From: Gnetum montanum
Taxonomy: Eukaryota > Streptophyta > Gnetopsida > Gnetales > Gnetaceae
Direction: 5' to 3'
DNA: 64,000 nucleotides
NCBI GenBank assembly: GCA_015680685.1
Contig: MNCI01022058.1
Location: 276,947 to 340,946, forward strand
The position numbers were made by a program, and so were the translations under genes. The notes below the pieces were generated by a model, which saw only the letters and a program-made list of their open reading frames with translations, made no database searches and was not told the DNA's origin. Shown here piece after piece: positions 11,101 through 21,649 of this stretch. Within the stretch, counting starts at the first letter, position 1, and every line of letters starts with the position of its first letter.

Positions 11101-11209
11101 CAGTCAACAATAGCTGTCAACCAAAGGACGTTGTATTCTATTCTTTTAAAAACAAAAAAAGAAAAGTAGCATCGATGAAAGATTGCCAAATAAAAAAAAT
11201 CTTTAAAAA

Positions 11210-11660
11210 ACCAAAAAGGTTCAATCGAGCACAAAAATAAAAGGTTCACAGGATAATAAACTCAGAAGGCAATTTAACTCGGGTAAAGAAGGCTCGCAAT
11301 CAGATGAAAAATTTGGGACGGAGAAACGAAAAAGTAAACTTAATAAAACGGAAAGTTCAATTGACAAAGAGAAGGACGAAAATAAAATCGATGAAAAATT
11401 TGGGGAAAGGAAACGGAAAAAAACACTTAGAAAAAATAAGAGGGAGAATGTTCACAAAGAAGGGAAAATTTTCGGACGAGAAAGCGAAAAAAAAAACTTA
11501 AAAAAAAACGAAAAAAGTTCAATTGAACACCGAAGTGAAGGACAAAAAGGGAAAATTTTCGGACGAGCAAGCGAAAAAATAAACTTTAAAAAAATGAAAA
11601 AAGTTCAATTGAACACGGGAAAAACTTGAAAAATAAAATTGAAAAAATAGACTTAAAAAA
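11210..11660 (+). repeat. Degenerate tandem array, period about 87 bp
   Basis: GATGAAAAATTTGGG begins at 11,303 and recurs at 11,390. GGGAAAATTTTCGGACGAG begins at 11,462 and recurs at 11,549. GTTCAATTGAACAC begins at 11,517 and recurs at 11,604. All three spacings are 87 bp. Units also share AAGCGAAAAAA and a TAAACTT block. The array stops about 40 bp before the tRNA gene, on its 3' side. Lys-rich frames here are artefacts. Confidence 0.7.
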
Positions 11661-11690
11661 CATGCCAGAGTGGGAAATCTGGAAGCATTG

Positions 11691-11696
11691 AAAAAA
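11691..11696 (-). terminator. RNA polymerase III terminator (T6)
   Basis: Six A on the plus strand give TTTTTT on the minus strand, starting two bases beyond the discriminator base of the tRNA-Phe gene. This is a standard Pol III stop signal. Confidence 0.85.
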
Positions 11697-11698
11697 TG

Positions 11699-11723
11699 TG
11701 CGGTGAGCGTGGATCGAACACGC

Positions 11724-11766
<43 letters not shown>

Positions 11767-11771
11767 CCCGC
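11699..11771 (-). tRNA. tRNA-Phe: tRNA-Phe (GAA), nuclear-type
   Basis: The minus strand folds as a full cloverleaf of 73 nt including the discriminator A. It has acceptor GCGGGGA/TCACCGC (one mismatch, known for plant cytosolic tRNA-Phe), a D arm with GCTC/GAGC, an anticodon stem TCAGA/TCTGA with loop CTGAAGA (anticodon GAA), and a T arm GCGTG/CACGC with TTCGATC. Internal Pol III A box (TAGCTCAGTTGGG) and B box (GTTCGATCC) are intact, and there is no intron. A T6 terminator follows and a plant-type CAA motif (GCCAACTT) lies just upstream. It differs from plastid and bacterial tRNA-Phe, so it is a nuclear gene decoding UUU/UUC. It is probably functional and is the only clearly intact host gene in the window. 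Confidence 0.97.
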
Positions 11772-12385
11772 AAGTTGGCAGGAACTTTCTCTTACAACTT
11801 AATATTTAACTGGTAAAATAATTTAACTCCAACTCCATAACAATTTACTTTTAACCAAATAAACGTTCAGTTTACTCAGATACACTGTCATCAGTGTCAG
11901 TCACCGACGATTCGGAAAAGTACACGCAACAGATTTTGGCTTTACCAAATTGGACAACGATAATGGTTGATAATGCACATGTTAGTGCGAATATGTTACT
12001 CTTGTTGATAATGCACACATCAAGAATCCGTTGCAATATATCTAGGAAATTTTTTATTGAACGCATCATACTACCTTTATGTGCGTTAAGGTTTCTATTC
12101 GCCCCTCTCACTTGGATTTGAACAAAGGTTAGGTAGAAAGGAGGCTTTGCAAGTGAAAAGAATGCATATTGAAATAGGTTGGTGGTGACATAATAACGTT
12201 GTCAACGTTGTACTCTCTTTCATATACCATGGAAGTGCTAAGTGATGATGGCTGGCTTTGATGGTATTTGTTGTTTATCATTTTATCGACCTAATAAACT
12301 TGTTTATAGAATGTTGAAATTCATGTTATTTTTTACTTTAGAATGGTAGGTATGTTATATTACATATATACGTTACATTATTTAT
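11772..12385. other. No recognised feature
   Basis: AT-rich sequence. Short overlapping frames at 11,872-12,121 on both strands show no family resemblance. The upstream CAA motif of the tRNA gene lies at its left edge. Confidence 0.4.
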
Positions 12386-12389
12386 GTAT

Positions 12390-12490
12390 GAGGTGTTAGC
12401 TTAGTGGTAAGGGGTTTGGCCTAGTAGCCTCATGTTAAAGGTTTGATCTTACTAGGCAACACTAAGTTATAATTTTTAAACAAAAAAATT
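12390..12490 (+). repeat. tRNA-derived SINE or tRNA pseudogene candidate
   Basis: GAGGTGTTAGCTTAGTGGTAAGG contains a Pol III A-box-like TTAGCTTAGTGG (12,395-12,406). GGTTTGATCTT (12,440-12,450) resembles a B box, 34 bp further on. The 5' end resembles the GRGGTNTAGC head of plant SINEs, and an A-rich run follows at about 12,476-12,487. No clear direct repeats were found, so a solitary tRNA-like relic is the alternative. Confidence 0.5.
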
Positions 12491-12854
12491 TTCAAATGAA
12501 ATTCTAAAACTAGTCTACAATCTCAATAGACATAAGTAAAAATTTCAATTTTAATTATGTAAAATTTTTATTTAGCATGCTAAATACGCTAAATTTTTTT
12601 TATGAAACTTTTATTAAGCACGACCATTCACTTTCAAATAGAATATTAAGCTCTGAATATTCTTAGAAAAGCGATTTTTCTTAGCTAGAACTTTCTTTTG
12701 TTTGATTTGAGATTTACATCTCAATCTTATCAAAGGAATGGTTTAATGTATTCCTTAGCAAATGCTTTAATGTATTCATCAACTAATTTGTTTCATGATG
12801 TCTTTCATGTTTTAAGTTCAAGAATTTAATAAATAGTGTGAATTTTTTATGAAG

Positions 12855-13390
12855 GTAAGCCTACATCAAGGATTTTCTTTAAGCTCTTTGTTTGTTTGCA
12901 ATTATTATGGATGAGCTAACTAAAGACATACAAGATCAAATTTCTTGGTGCATGCTATTTGTGGATGATATTATCTTAGTGTACAAATCAAAGATTGTCA
13001 TTGTTACAAAAATGAAGACTTGAAAAGAAAGAACACTAGAATCAAAAAGGTTAAGAATTAGTAGCAATAATGAAATAAATGGATTATAATTTTACTAGAA
13101 ATGCAAATGTAGGAAAGGAAGATATGAATATTCAAATTCAAAATTAGGAAGTAACATAAGTAAGTAATTCAAATAACTATGATCCTTGATACACACATGT
13201 GGTGAAATTAACAATGATGTGATAATTATAATTAAAGCATGATGGATGAAATGAGAAAAAGCTAGTGTCATACTTTTACGCTAAAAGAATTGATGTTGTA
13301 TATAAGGCAACATTATACAAAATTATTTTGTAGTAGAAAACTAGAAAGTATATCATATTACCATATAGGTAACGTTACAATAATAGATAA
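12855..13390 (+). pseudogene. RTE-type LINE reverse transcriptase relic
   Basis: In shifting frames the sequence reads MDELTKDIQDQ, then ISWCMLFVDDIILV. This matches the palm region of plant RTE-clade non-LTR elements, which typically have MDELT, then PWCMLFADDI. The catalytic pair is kept as FVDD. Further on, about 13,230-13,340, an AWMKW-like segment and an R(I/V)DVVYKATLY-like segment correspond to the region after the palm. Frameshifts near 12,890 and several stops show it is dead. No 5' or 3' end or target duplication could be placed. Confidence 0.7.
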
Positions 13391-15361
13391 AGAGTCTTGT
13401 GCAAAATAAGCAATTAATGAGTTCCATTAGAAATAAAAGCCACTAACATGACAAGACCAAAAAAAGCCAATCAAACAATAAACTTCAAGTAATGACATGG
13501 ACATACAACAAGTAGTCTATGTAGAGGTAGCAATTGCTAAGTGTGGAATTAGATGGAAGCTAACCTATTGTCATCATGGTCACATGTGGGAGAAATGATA
13601 GTCAAATTGAAGGTTTCCAAGTTGAGCATATTTCCCTTCCACAAGTATGTTAGCTAACCCTTCCTATACCAATTAGAGGCTAGGGCATTATTGAGGTAAA
13701 GGGAAATGCTAGGCTAGTTGTTAGGAAAGGTAAGAACAAGTAAGGGGTTGGCGATGCAATGTGAGCAATATGAGTTAAAAAGGCCTATAATTCCATCAAA
13801 CGCCCAAAATAGCTTTTGATGGAGACTGACACATTAACAGCCTAGGGTTATGGTCTTTCACATGGTTACAAATGTGGGTTAGGTCATGTTTGTCCAAATG
13901 CGTGAGTAATTGGTCTTCATTAGGACTTGGTAGGCTTGAGAGATAGAGAGGAAATCAAGGGCCTACTCCATGAATGTTAGGGGTAATTAGGATTCATTAG
14001 GGATCATGTTTAGGTGTAGGGAGAGAAGCAACATATCAAGGATGGGTTGAGGTAGAGCAAGATCATCAAAAAATGTTGATGCAATTAGGAGAGGGTGGCA
14101 TCATGTTGTGAGAGCAAGGGTTATATTGGTTATGAATATGTGGGTTGTAGAAGTACAAGTAAAGTTGGTAAAGGACAACTAATCTAGGGGTAGGGAATTA
14201 GGGGTGGGTGAGTGATCAAAGGAGAAGTGGACCAATAGGAAATCAATGGTGGTGTTGGTGGTGGTAAGGGATATGGGGTAGAGGTTACATAGTGTTAGAA
14301 ATAATGTGAATGCATGCTCTTAACACCTCCATCCATGTTTACTTTGATGTTGAAAGGAGTATGATGTAGTGGTAGTCTTTTCATCAATGTTGTGATTAAT
14401 TTTGATGTAAAAAGTGTTATAAGTGTGTTTATATGAAGAAAAAGGATCCTAGACGGTTAAGGATTGAGCAAATTTACAAAAAGAGAAAGAAGGGGCCAAG
14501 AGCCTTAATGTGTGGCCCATACTCTAAGAGGAAAAATACTCTCTAAAAAGTATAAATAAAGATATATGCCTCCCCTTATAACTTGCCTTGCTTTTGCATT
14601 TATGTTGAAGTGAATAGAGGCTCCTCCAATTCTTGTGTTCATATGCAAGTTGTGTTTGTGCTTAGGAAAGCTCTCTGTCCCCTTTTCTTCTTTCTTATAT
14701 TCTTGCAACATGACCATCTCAGTTGAGGAGTGAATTCCTTCACATTGATTCTTCTCCAAAGTTCTCACAAGCTTTGTTTTCATAATTTCTTACAATTTCA
14801 TGCATTTTCTTAAATTTATCATATGTAGATTTCAATTTCAAGTTCATTAAGTTTTTGAAGTTAATGGATATTTGTTCATGTTTCTAATGAAGTATAGAAG
14901 AATTTAGAAGGTGTTTCTATGTTTTAATTCAATGGATTCACTTCCCTTTTTCATATTCATGTTAGTTTTTGTGTTATTATTCATGGGTTTTAGTCCCTTT
15001 ATGTAAAATTCATGTAAAAGCACCTATCTTTTGTTGCATGTGCTTATTCCAAGCTTCTTTACCTTGTTGGAGTTATCCTTCATGTTTCTAAAAGCATTTG
15101 AAGGTAGTTTGAGGAAGAATTGAAATTTTATGGTGTTTTGTTACTTTTAGCACATATGTGTTGAATTCAAGGCTTATTTATTGTTTCTCTTGTAATTTAT
15201 TCAAGCCTCACCATGTTTGGAGAATTTATGACATGTTGGGAATCTTAATCTATCAAGTTTGGGGCTCTTTGCATCTTAGATTTTTTTCAAATTTTCATTT
15301 CAACATAGTTCTCTATTTTCTACAAGACCATGACTCAACTACAAATTCACCACAACTCATG
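13391..15361. repeat. Unclassified decayed sequence, possibly left half of an old LTR
   Basis: No coding signal was seen. TATAAATAAAGATATATG at 14,551 looks like an LTR promoter. TGTTAGAAATAATGTG near 14,290 could be an LTR start. If element B is removed, this continues into 25,296-26,380, which ends in a primer-site-like TTAGTATCGAAGC followed by a gag start. A decayed LTR of about 2 kb split by element B is therefore possible. The first 900 bp (13,391-14,290) show nothing recognisable. Confidence 0.35.
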
Positions 15362-15366
15362 GTATT
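15362..15366. other. Target-site duplication of element B (left)
   Basis: The bases gtatt are identical to 25,291-25,295 on the other side of element B. A five-base duplication is standard for Ty3/gypsy integrase. Confidence 0.9.
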
Positions 15367-16249
15367 TGTTGCGCAGCGAGGTACCCCTACGCTCAACCAT
15401 ATGAATATGAGCATTTCACACATGATTCGGTCGAATTCCAAGGACTAAGTGCTTATGCGCCCTTGTGGAACAAGAACGGGTTGGTTGATCATTGTCTTGC
15501 CAAGCTTACCTGTATGTCACGATTGTATGGTTAAGTAAGCTTGAGGCATATGATTTTTATAGCTGTTATGTTTTTATGTCTTGCACTAGTAAGGAAGGAG
15601 AGAGGTAACTAAGTGACAAATTTAACTTAACTACTCATTAACTAAGTTCTAACTAATCCTAACACCAGCATCCGTTTCCACTTGTTGTACACATCATGAA
15701 CCCGTGCAACACTACTAGGATTAGCAAACGCTAATCGTTACTAGGTTACCAAGCGTTACACGCATGCTTGAAGTGGTCATGCTTGTGTAATTTAACGATT
15801 TTCTTAATTAATCAAAATGAATTGCTGTGCTAATAACAAAAATGTAAAGTGCATAAAATAAAATAAAATAAATGCATAAGAAAATAATATAAAAGAAATG
15901 TGTAAGAAAACAAATCTCAAGTGCTGCAAGGATGGGTCAAAGAGCTTGTCTTTATTGCCATACACAAGGTGTGCTCAGGTACACAATGCTCAAATAAAGA
16001 TTCATCCACACTTAGACCTCCTGCTGTGGGCACTTGGAAAATACTCTAACTTTCAAACAAACTACAAGAGTTCCGCTACTTGACTGCTAAAAGAGTTCTT
16101 TTTTTCCAATTGTGCACCTGGGCATTGTATTTATAGGCTTGGGAGCAACTACTCTAATAATTAGAGTAACCACTCTAATAATTAGAACAAACTGCTAGAG
16201 TAACTACTCTAATAATTAGAATAAACCACTAGAGTAACCGCTCTCATCA
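15367..16249 (-). repeat. Element B 3' LTR (883 bp)
   Basis: On the minus strand it begins TGATGAGAGCGGTTACTC. It has 34-bp repeats containing CTCTAATAATTAGAG-like palindromes (about 16,146-16,240), then TATAAATA (rc of about 16,128-16,135), an AATAAAGACAAGC poly(A) signal, GGTAACC repeats and a CAGGTAAGC donor-like site. The end is degenerate (CGCTGCGCAACA instead of CGCTCATCA). It is exactly 68 bp shorter than the 5' LTR, that is two 34-bp units. Confidence 0.88.
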
Positions 16250-17819
16250 TACCCCCACGACTGAATGAAAACTCATCCTTGAGTTCCTTACAAAATATTG
16301 GGAGGGTATGGAATTATTGACTAATTAAAAACTAATGATGGAATGGGATGACAGACTCAACATGCCCAATGATAGATCAATAAGCATATTACAACATTGT
16401 GGTGAACACTCATACATAAATGATATCCAAGCCTTTATTTGGTAACTTGTAGAGAAAGAGAGAGAAAGAAAATAAAGCATGTTGCCGCCAATATTAAGAT
16501 TGCACCTTCCGTTGTTTATCCATAGCCACGCCACCAGACTTGCTCCTTTCGTAAATGCTCCAATTCTGGTCCATCCTGAGTGCTTCCTCCAAGCCTAGTC
16601 CATTGTTTATATGATTGCCATCTACACACACAACACAGTCACAAATGAGCAAGGATAGATAATCCATAATGCAGTTGATACCTTGCCTCAATATGAGGTG
16701 CATTGGTTGAGTTGTGGTTATGGTAGAAACTAGTTCGGAGATTTATCACTAGTGACTACCCAAGGTGTAGGGGTTAGGAAAATAATAAAATGGAAAAATT
16801 TGAAAAATTTGTGCCAGGACCCCCATGACTAAAAGCAAACCTCCAGTAGCTATAAGATGGAAAAACATGAGGAATAAGAAAGATGAAAAATATCAATGGC
16901 AATGCCAATAAAATGGATGTCATGGATGGGGATGAAACAAGAAATGATTGATTCCAGAAAATGTTTAAGGGAAAGAAGTTAACAATTGCACCAAAAAGAA
17001 ATGCTAGTGGGTCCTCCCCAAAGTAGGCTCATGCCCTTTATGCCTTGAAAAACCCACAAACCAAAGGGTCCATAGGCTCTAGGAATGTCATTTGGAAGCA
17101 AGAGTTAAAAACTTACCCATAAGAATTCACCAAAGAAAAACAATGCATCAACCCATAACAGACTAATGATAAAACTGGCAGTGAGGTGGAAAATGGGAAG
17201 AAAGATGGAGAGGAGATAATGGAATGGAATCCCAAGAACAAGGTTTTGTAAAGCCCCTTGTGTATTTCATGGTTAAGATAACTAAGTAGAACTCATTCCA
17301 AATCTAGACTAAACCAACCACATTTAGTGACCTCACATTAATACACTTGGCCAATCCATCCTCTTGAGGCAACAAGAATGCTTCCACAAAGAGTGACCAC
17401 CATCCCAAGGAGAGTGATATGGAGAAGCAAGAAGCAAGAAAGGGCCTTAGTTAGAGGAAACCTTCAGGCATGGGTAACATGTCTTTCTAGTGCCATAACT
17501 AGCGTTTGTAGCCCATATTGCTTTATTATGTCTAAGGGGTATGCTTTGAATTCTCACCTTTTTCTCTTTTTTTTTATGTTTATGCATGAGAACCACACCA
17601 TGCAAAGAGTTATTTTTATTCACTTAGCTTCCTGATATTTGAACAATGTTAGAATGGAAGAAAACCCAAGAAAAAGCATCCAAGCAACCAAGAGAATGGC
17701 CAGCACCAATGCATCGAATCCCCTTGAAGTCACACCATTTTCATCCTTTAAGTCTTTCCTTGGTTTGAAAAATACCCAGCCACCAATTCATTAACAGGTT
17801 TACTTAGAAAAAGGGGACT
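16250..17819 (-). repeat. Element B polypurine tract and 3' non-coding region
   Basis: It starts with the GTGGGGGTA tract (rc of 16,250-16,258). The family's 3' non-coding block follows, with the GA run (about 16,450), 'atgattgccatctacacac' (about 16,612), 'ggttaggaaaat' (about 16,770) and 'ccttgaagtcacacc' (about 17,723). No coding signal. The reading frames seen here are chance. Confidence 0.75.
17538..17599 (-). other. Conserved bulged hairpin (copy 3, element B)
   Basis: Plus strand GGTATG, CTTTGA, ATTCTCAC faces ATGAGAACCACACC across a T-rich loop of about 28 nt. In the sense RNA the lower stem is GGTGTG/CATACC: the one change keeps a G-U pair. One loop-proximal pair is lost. Confidence 0.55.
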
Positions 17820-18431
17820 NNNNNNNNNNNNNNNNNNNNNNNNNNNNNNNNNNNNNNNNNNNNNNNNNNNNNNNNNNNNNNNNNNNNNNNNNNNNNNNNN
17901 NNNNNNNNNNNNNNNNNNNNNNNNNNNNNNNNNNNNNNNNNNNNNNNNNNNNNNNNNNNNNNNNNNNNNNNNNNNNNNNNNNNNNNNNNNNNNNNNNNNN
18001 NNNNNNNNNNNNNNNNNNNNNNNNNNNNNNNNNNNNNNNNNNNNNNNNNNNNNNNNNNNNNNNNNNNNNNNNNNNNNNNNNNNNNNNNNNNNNNNNNNNN
18101 NNNNNNNNNNNNNNNNNNNNNNNNNNNNNNNNNNNNNNNNNNNNNNNNNNNNNNNNNNNNNNNNNNNNNNNNNNNNNNNNNNNNNNNNNNNNNNNNNNNN
18201 NNNNNNNNNNNNNNNNNNNNNNNNNNNNNNNNNNNNNNNNNNNNNNNNNNNNNNNNNNNNNNNNNNNNNNNNNNNNNNNNNNNNNNNNNNNNNNNNNNNN
18301 NNNNNNNNNNNNNNNNNNNNNNNNNNNNNNNNNNNNNNNNNNNNNNNNNNNNNNNNNNNNNNNNNNNNNNNNNNNNNNNNNNNNNNNNNNNNNNNNNNNN
18401 NNNNNNNNNNNNNNNNNNNNNNNNNNNNNNN
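17820..18431. other. Sequencing gap (612 N)
   Basis: Unresolved bases inside element B. By comparison with D the gap should hold the left end of the 3' non-coding region and the C-terminal domain of integrase. Confidence 0.99.
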
Positions 18432-19300
18432 AACTGTTGTTTCTGTGCTAGATCAAGGTCAAGGTTGAGGTCACATGCCATGGATAGTGTACGGAGCTCA
18501 GTTTGAATGGGAAGTGTTGGTAATTTACCATATACTAACTCATAGGGAGAGTAGCTTGTAGGGAGTTTCCATGTGGAGCAGTATGCCCAAAGAGCATCAT
18601 TCAGTTTAGTGCTCTAGTCTCGCCTAAACTTGCTAGTCAATATCTTCATAATCTCCCTATTGGTGACTTCTGCTTGACCGTTCGCTTGGGGGTGGTATGG
18701 TGTAGTCAATTTATGCTCAACCCCTAAGTGTTACATTAATTTCCAAAAAGTTGCACCTGTGAAGTGTGTACCATTGTCTAAAATATGTGCACGTGGAATA
18801 CCAAACCTGTTTATGATTTGTTGTTGAATAAATCATGCAGTTATAGATGATGTAAAATCCTTAATAGCAGCTGCTTCTGCCCATTTTGTTAGGTAATCAA
18901 TAGCAGCAATAATATAAGCTTTTCCATTGGACATTGGTGTAATTGACCCCATAAAATCAATTTCCCAAATGTCGAAGGGTTCTAATTAAATCCATTGTTG
19001 TGGATCCTCCATTCAAGCCATCATTCCCCCATCACGTTGATAGTGCTCCCAAGATTGGACAAAATGATGGGCATCCTGAAATAATGTAGGCTAATAATAT
19101 CCTACAAGCAGGATCTTGATGGTCATTCGTCTCCCAGCGTAATGATCCCCACAAGGACCCTCATGAGCATCTTGGAGAACTCGTAGTTGATCTATATCAA
19201 GAACACACCATTGAACCAAGCCATCGAGACACACTTTGTAAAGTTGCCCATTGATCTCCATAAAGTACTTAGCTCGATGAAGAAATTGTTGTTTCTTCTT
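18432..19300 (-). pseudogene. Element B integrase relic (partial)
   Basis: Minus-strand fragments in several frames give the integrase order. An N-terminal His/Cys zinc-binding region lies about 19,190-19,020. The DDE core follows, with a DNGTHFTG-like second catalytic Asp region (about 18,775) and [14 protein letters not shown]-like third-acid region (about 18,700). Then comes a C-terminal LPTSYSPYELVYGKLP motif (about 18,560) and DLNLDLDLAQK. The remainder lies in the N gap. Integrase would insert the element DNA into chromosomes, making 5-bp duplications. Multiple stops make it inactive. Confidence 0.75.
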
Positions 19301-19369
19301 AAGGTTTAACTCTTATGGTGTTTGTTGGGTGAGGAGATAGGTAAGAATGCTACTATATCAATTTGTCTC

Positions 19370-19830
19370 CATGGGTGATTGATTATTCACTACACCAGCA
19401 AAGAGGAATTCATCAGGGAAATGATCAGAAATTGGATACTCATCCTCTTTGTTATTCCATCGTAATCGAGATAAATGATCAGCAACTATGTTCTCGGTGC
19501 TTTGATGATCGATCATCATAAGCTCGAACTCTTGTAAGATTACAAGCCATCATATGATACGAGGGCTTACCATTGGCTTATTCATGAGGAACCAAATTGC
19601 ACTATGATTTGTATGTACATATACTTTATATCCTAATACATAGTGTCTAAACTTTTCTAGTGCAAACACTACAACCATTAATTCTTTCTCTGTGGTAGTG
19701 TAGTTAATTTGTGCACCAGCAATACTTCTACTTGCACAGTGGATGTAATAAGGACACTTCTGGTCATCTAACTGTGTAATTACGGCTCATAAAGCATAGT
19801 TGGATGCGTTACTCATGATATGGAATGGTT
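19370..19830 (-). pseudogene. Element B RNase H relic
   Basis: Conceptual minus-strand reading shows TTTEKELMVVVFALEKFRHYVLGY, with the conserved catalytic Glu, then NHSAIWFLMNKPMVSPRI (canonical DHSA, here Asn for Asp) and IVADHLSRL. The Asp of ADHLSRL is kept. This order and spacing is that of the Ty3/gypsy RNase H plus connection to integrase. It degrades template RNA during reverse transcription. Stops interrupt it (for example near 19,555). Confidence 0.8.
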
Positions 19831-19873
19831 TGGACCAGTCAGGAGCTTGTAGAATGGGTGTTTCTACTAGTTT

Positions 19874-20690
19874 CTATTTCAGAGTTTGGAAAGCTAATTT
19901 GCATTCCCTGGTCCACTCGAAAGGTATGTCCATTTTTGTTAATTCCACCAATGATTTGGCAACCTTTGAAAAGTTCTCAATAAATCTCCTATAGTAGCCA
20001 GTATATCCAAGGAATGACCAAATATCTTTGACAGTTTCTGGTTGACGAGTAATTCCTTGGGTAATTTTGATTTTCTCAGCGTCTACCTCTATCCCTATGT
20101 GTGAGATTTTGTGCCCTAGTATTATGCCTTCTTGGACCATCAAATGGTTTTTCTACCAGTGGAGCCTCAAATTGGTTTCTACACATCTTTTTAACACTTA
20201 CTTCAACTGGTCCAAGGCTTGATCAATTTTTTCTCCATAAGTGGAGAAGTCATCCATAAAGACCTCCACACCATTCGCTATCTGCTATTGGAATATGCTT
20301 AGAACTAGTTGTTGAAATGTTGTAGGGGAATTGCACAAGCCAAATAACATCTGTTTGTATGCGAACATTCCCCAAGGACTAGTGAATGTAGTCTTGGCTT
20401 GATCTTCTAGGGCTATTTATATTTGGTTATATTCGCTATATCCATCCAGAAAATTGTAATAGCGATGCCCTACGATGGTGTCTAAGACTTGGTCGACAAA
20501 TGGCAATGGAAAGTGATCTTTGAATGTTTCCATATTTAGTAGCCTGAAATCTATGCACACCCATTCACTATCAGCAATGCAGTATATGAAGCCCGCCTTA
20601 AGAAGCTGTTCAATTTCTTCCTTAACTACTTGCTTTAGCTTAGGGTTCAATTGCCTCTGTGGTTGTCTTCAAGGCTTCATGGAGGGGTCA
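19874..20690 (-). pseudogene. Element B reverse transcriptase relic
   Basis: From upstream to downstream: MNPKLKQVVKEEIEQLLKAG (20,650), VCIDFRLLNM, PLPFVDQVLD, YNFLDGYSEYNQI (20,417), a FMDDFSTYG catalytic motif (about 20,250) and the thumb/connection frame 20,143-19,874 with GYTGYYRRFIENFSK and LTKMDIPFEWT. The family's usual SPLVIVPKK segment before VCIDFR is deleted, since ADSEW joins straight to VCIDFR. Interrupted by stops near 20,160 and 20,280. The catalytic Asp pair is intact but the protein is not. Confidence 0.85.
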
Positions 20691-21115
20691 GTGTAAATTC
20701 TATGTTGGCATATCCTAGGATCTATTCTAATTAATTTGGGATATGATCAAGCAAAGGCTTCTGACCATTTATTTATTATCTTTAGTAGTTCTTCTTTCTA
20801 TTGGGGAGCAAGCTTAGCATTGATAATTACCGGTTTTCCATTTTTAAGGAATGTGTATTCCATACCGATGGGCAATGTTTTCAGCTCGAGGGGCTCTCAC
20901 TTAAATTTCTCAAGGATTTCCAACTTCCCCTAGTTGATATTTTCAAGGTTAAGACTTGGAAGTTGGTGGTGGCCTTGCTCTAATGCATCTATGCTATTGA
21001 TGTAAGCACAAGTCAAACCCTCAGTTAGTTCCATGCATATGAGTGAACTACTTTCTTAATCAGCTATTAGCCACTGGATGTCTTCCTGTCGTGTGGCTAC
21101 TACATATAGGCATCT

Positions 21116-21620
21116 TTATATGTTAATCACTTGTGCACATTGATTGCATGTAGACAATGTTAAACTTTGCACAAACCATGACCTCTGCATGCAATTACAC
21201 TGTGTGTCACTATATGCGATGTACAAAACTTTCTTCTTCTCAATATTTTTGAATGTATTTTCCTTTGATATTTCTAGGGAAAGATCATAGATTTCTAGGC
21301 ATGAGTTGATGGTGCTTAGCCATGCTCTTCCCATTATGATTGGAAAGTCCCCCTTACTGTTATTTACCTGAATCACTATGAAGTCAACTAGGTATGACCC
21401 ACAAATAATGGTAACAATGTCTTCCACCAGTCCCAATGGGACAATGATGGACTGGTCGGCCAACTCAAGATGGATGTTGCTCTTTTTCAATGGAGGTAGG
21501 TTCCAGGCCTTGTACATTTCTTGAGAAATCAAGTTGACATTGGAACCTAAATCTAAAAGAGCCTTGCACGACACATTTCTAGTGATTTGTAAGTATATCA
21601 GAGGATTCCCAAGATTAAAG
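21116..21620 (-). pseudogene. Element B aspartic protease relic
   Basis: A 152-codon frame (21,574-21,116) begins at the active-site loop CKALLDLGSNVNLIS, where the expected DSG is DLG. It continues to FPIIMGRAWLS and ends with a family-specific Cys-containing tail. Length and order match the retropepsin domain. The Ser-to-Leu change at the active-site triplet probably abolishes activity. The gag linker precedes it without a detectable stop-free join. Confidence 0.8.
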
Positions 21621-21649
21621 AATTTCCTAGGAAGGTGGCTAGCTTTGAT

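Noticed and set aside
11304-11501. Lys-rich 65-codon frame
   Set aside because: It runs through the 87-bp A-rich tandem array; low complexity explains it.
11699-11771. Plastid or mitochondrial origin of the tRNA-Phe
   Set aside because: Acceptor stem and T arm match the cytosolic plant form; Pol III signals (CAA motif, T6) are present and flanks are nuclear repeats.
17804-18481. 225-codon minus-strand frame
   Set aside because: Almost entirely N. Only the last codons (integrase C-terminus) are real sequence.
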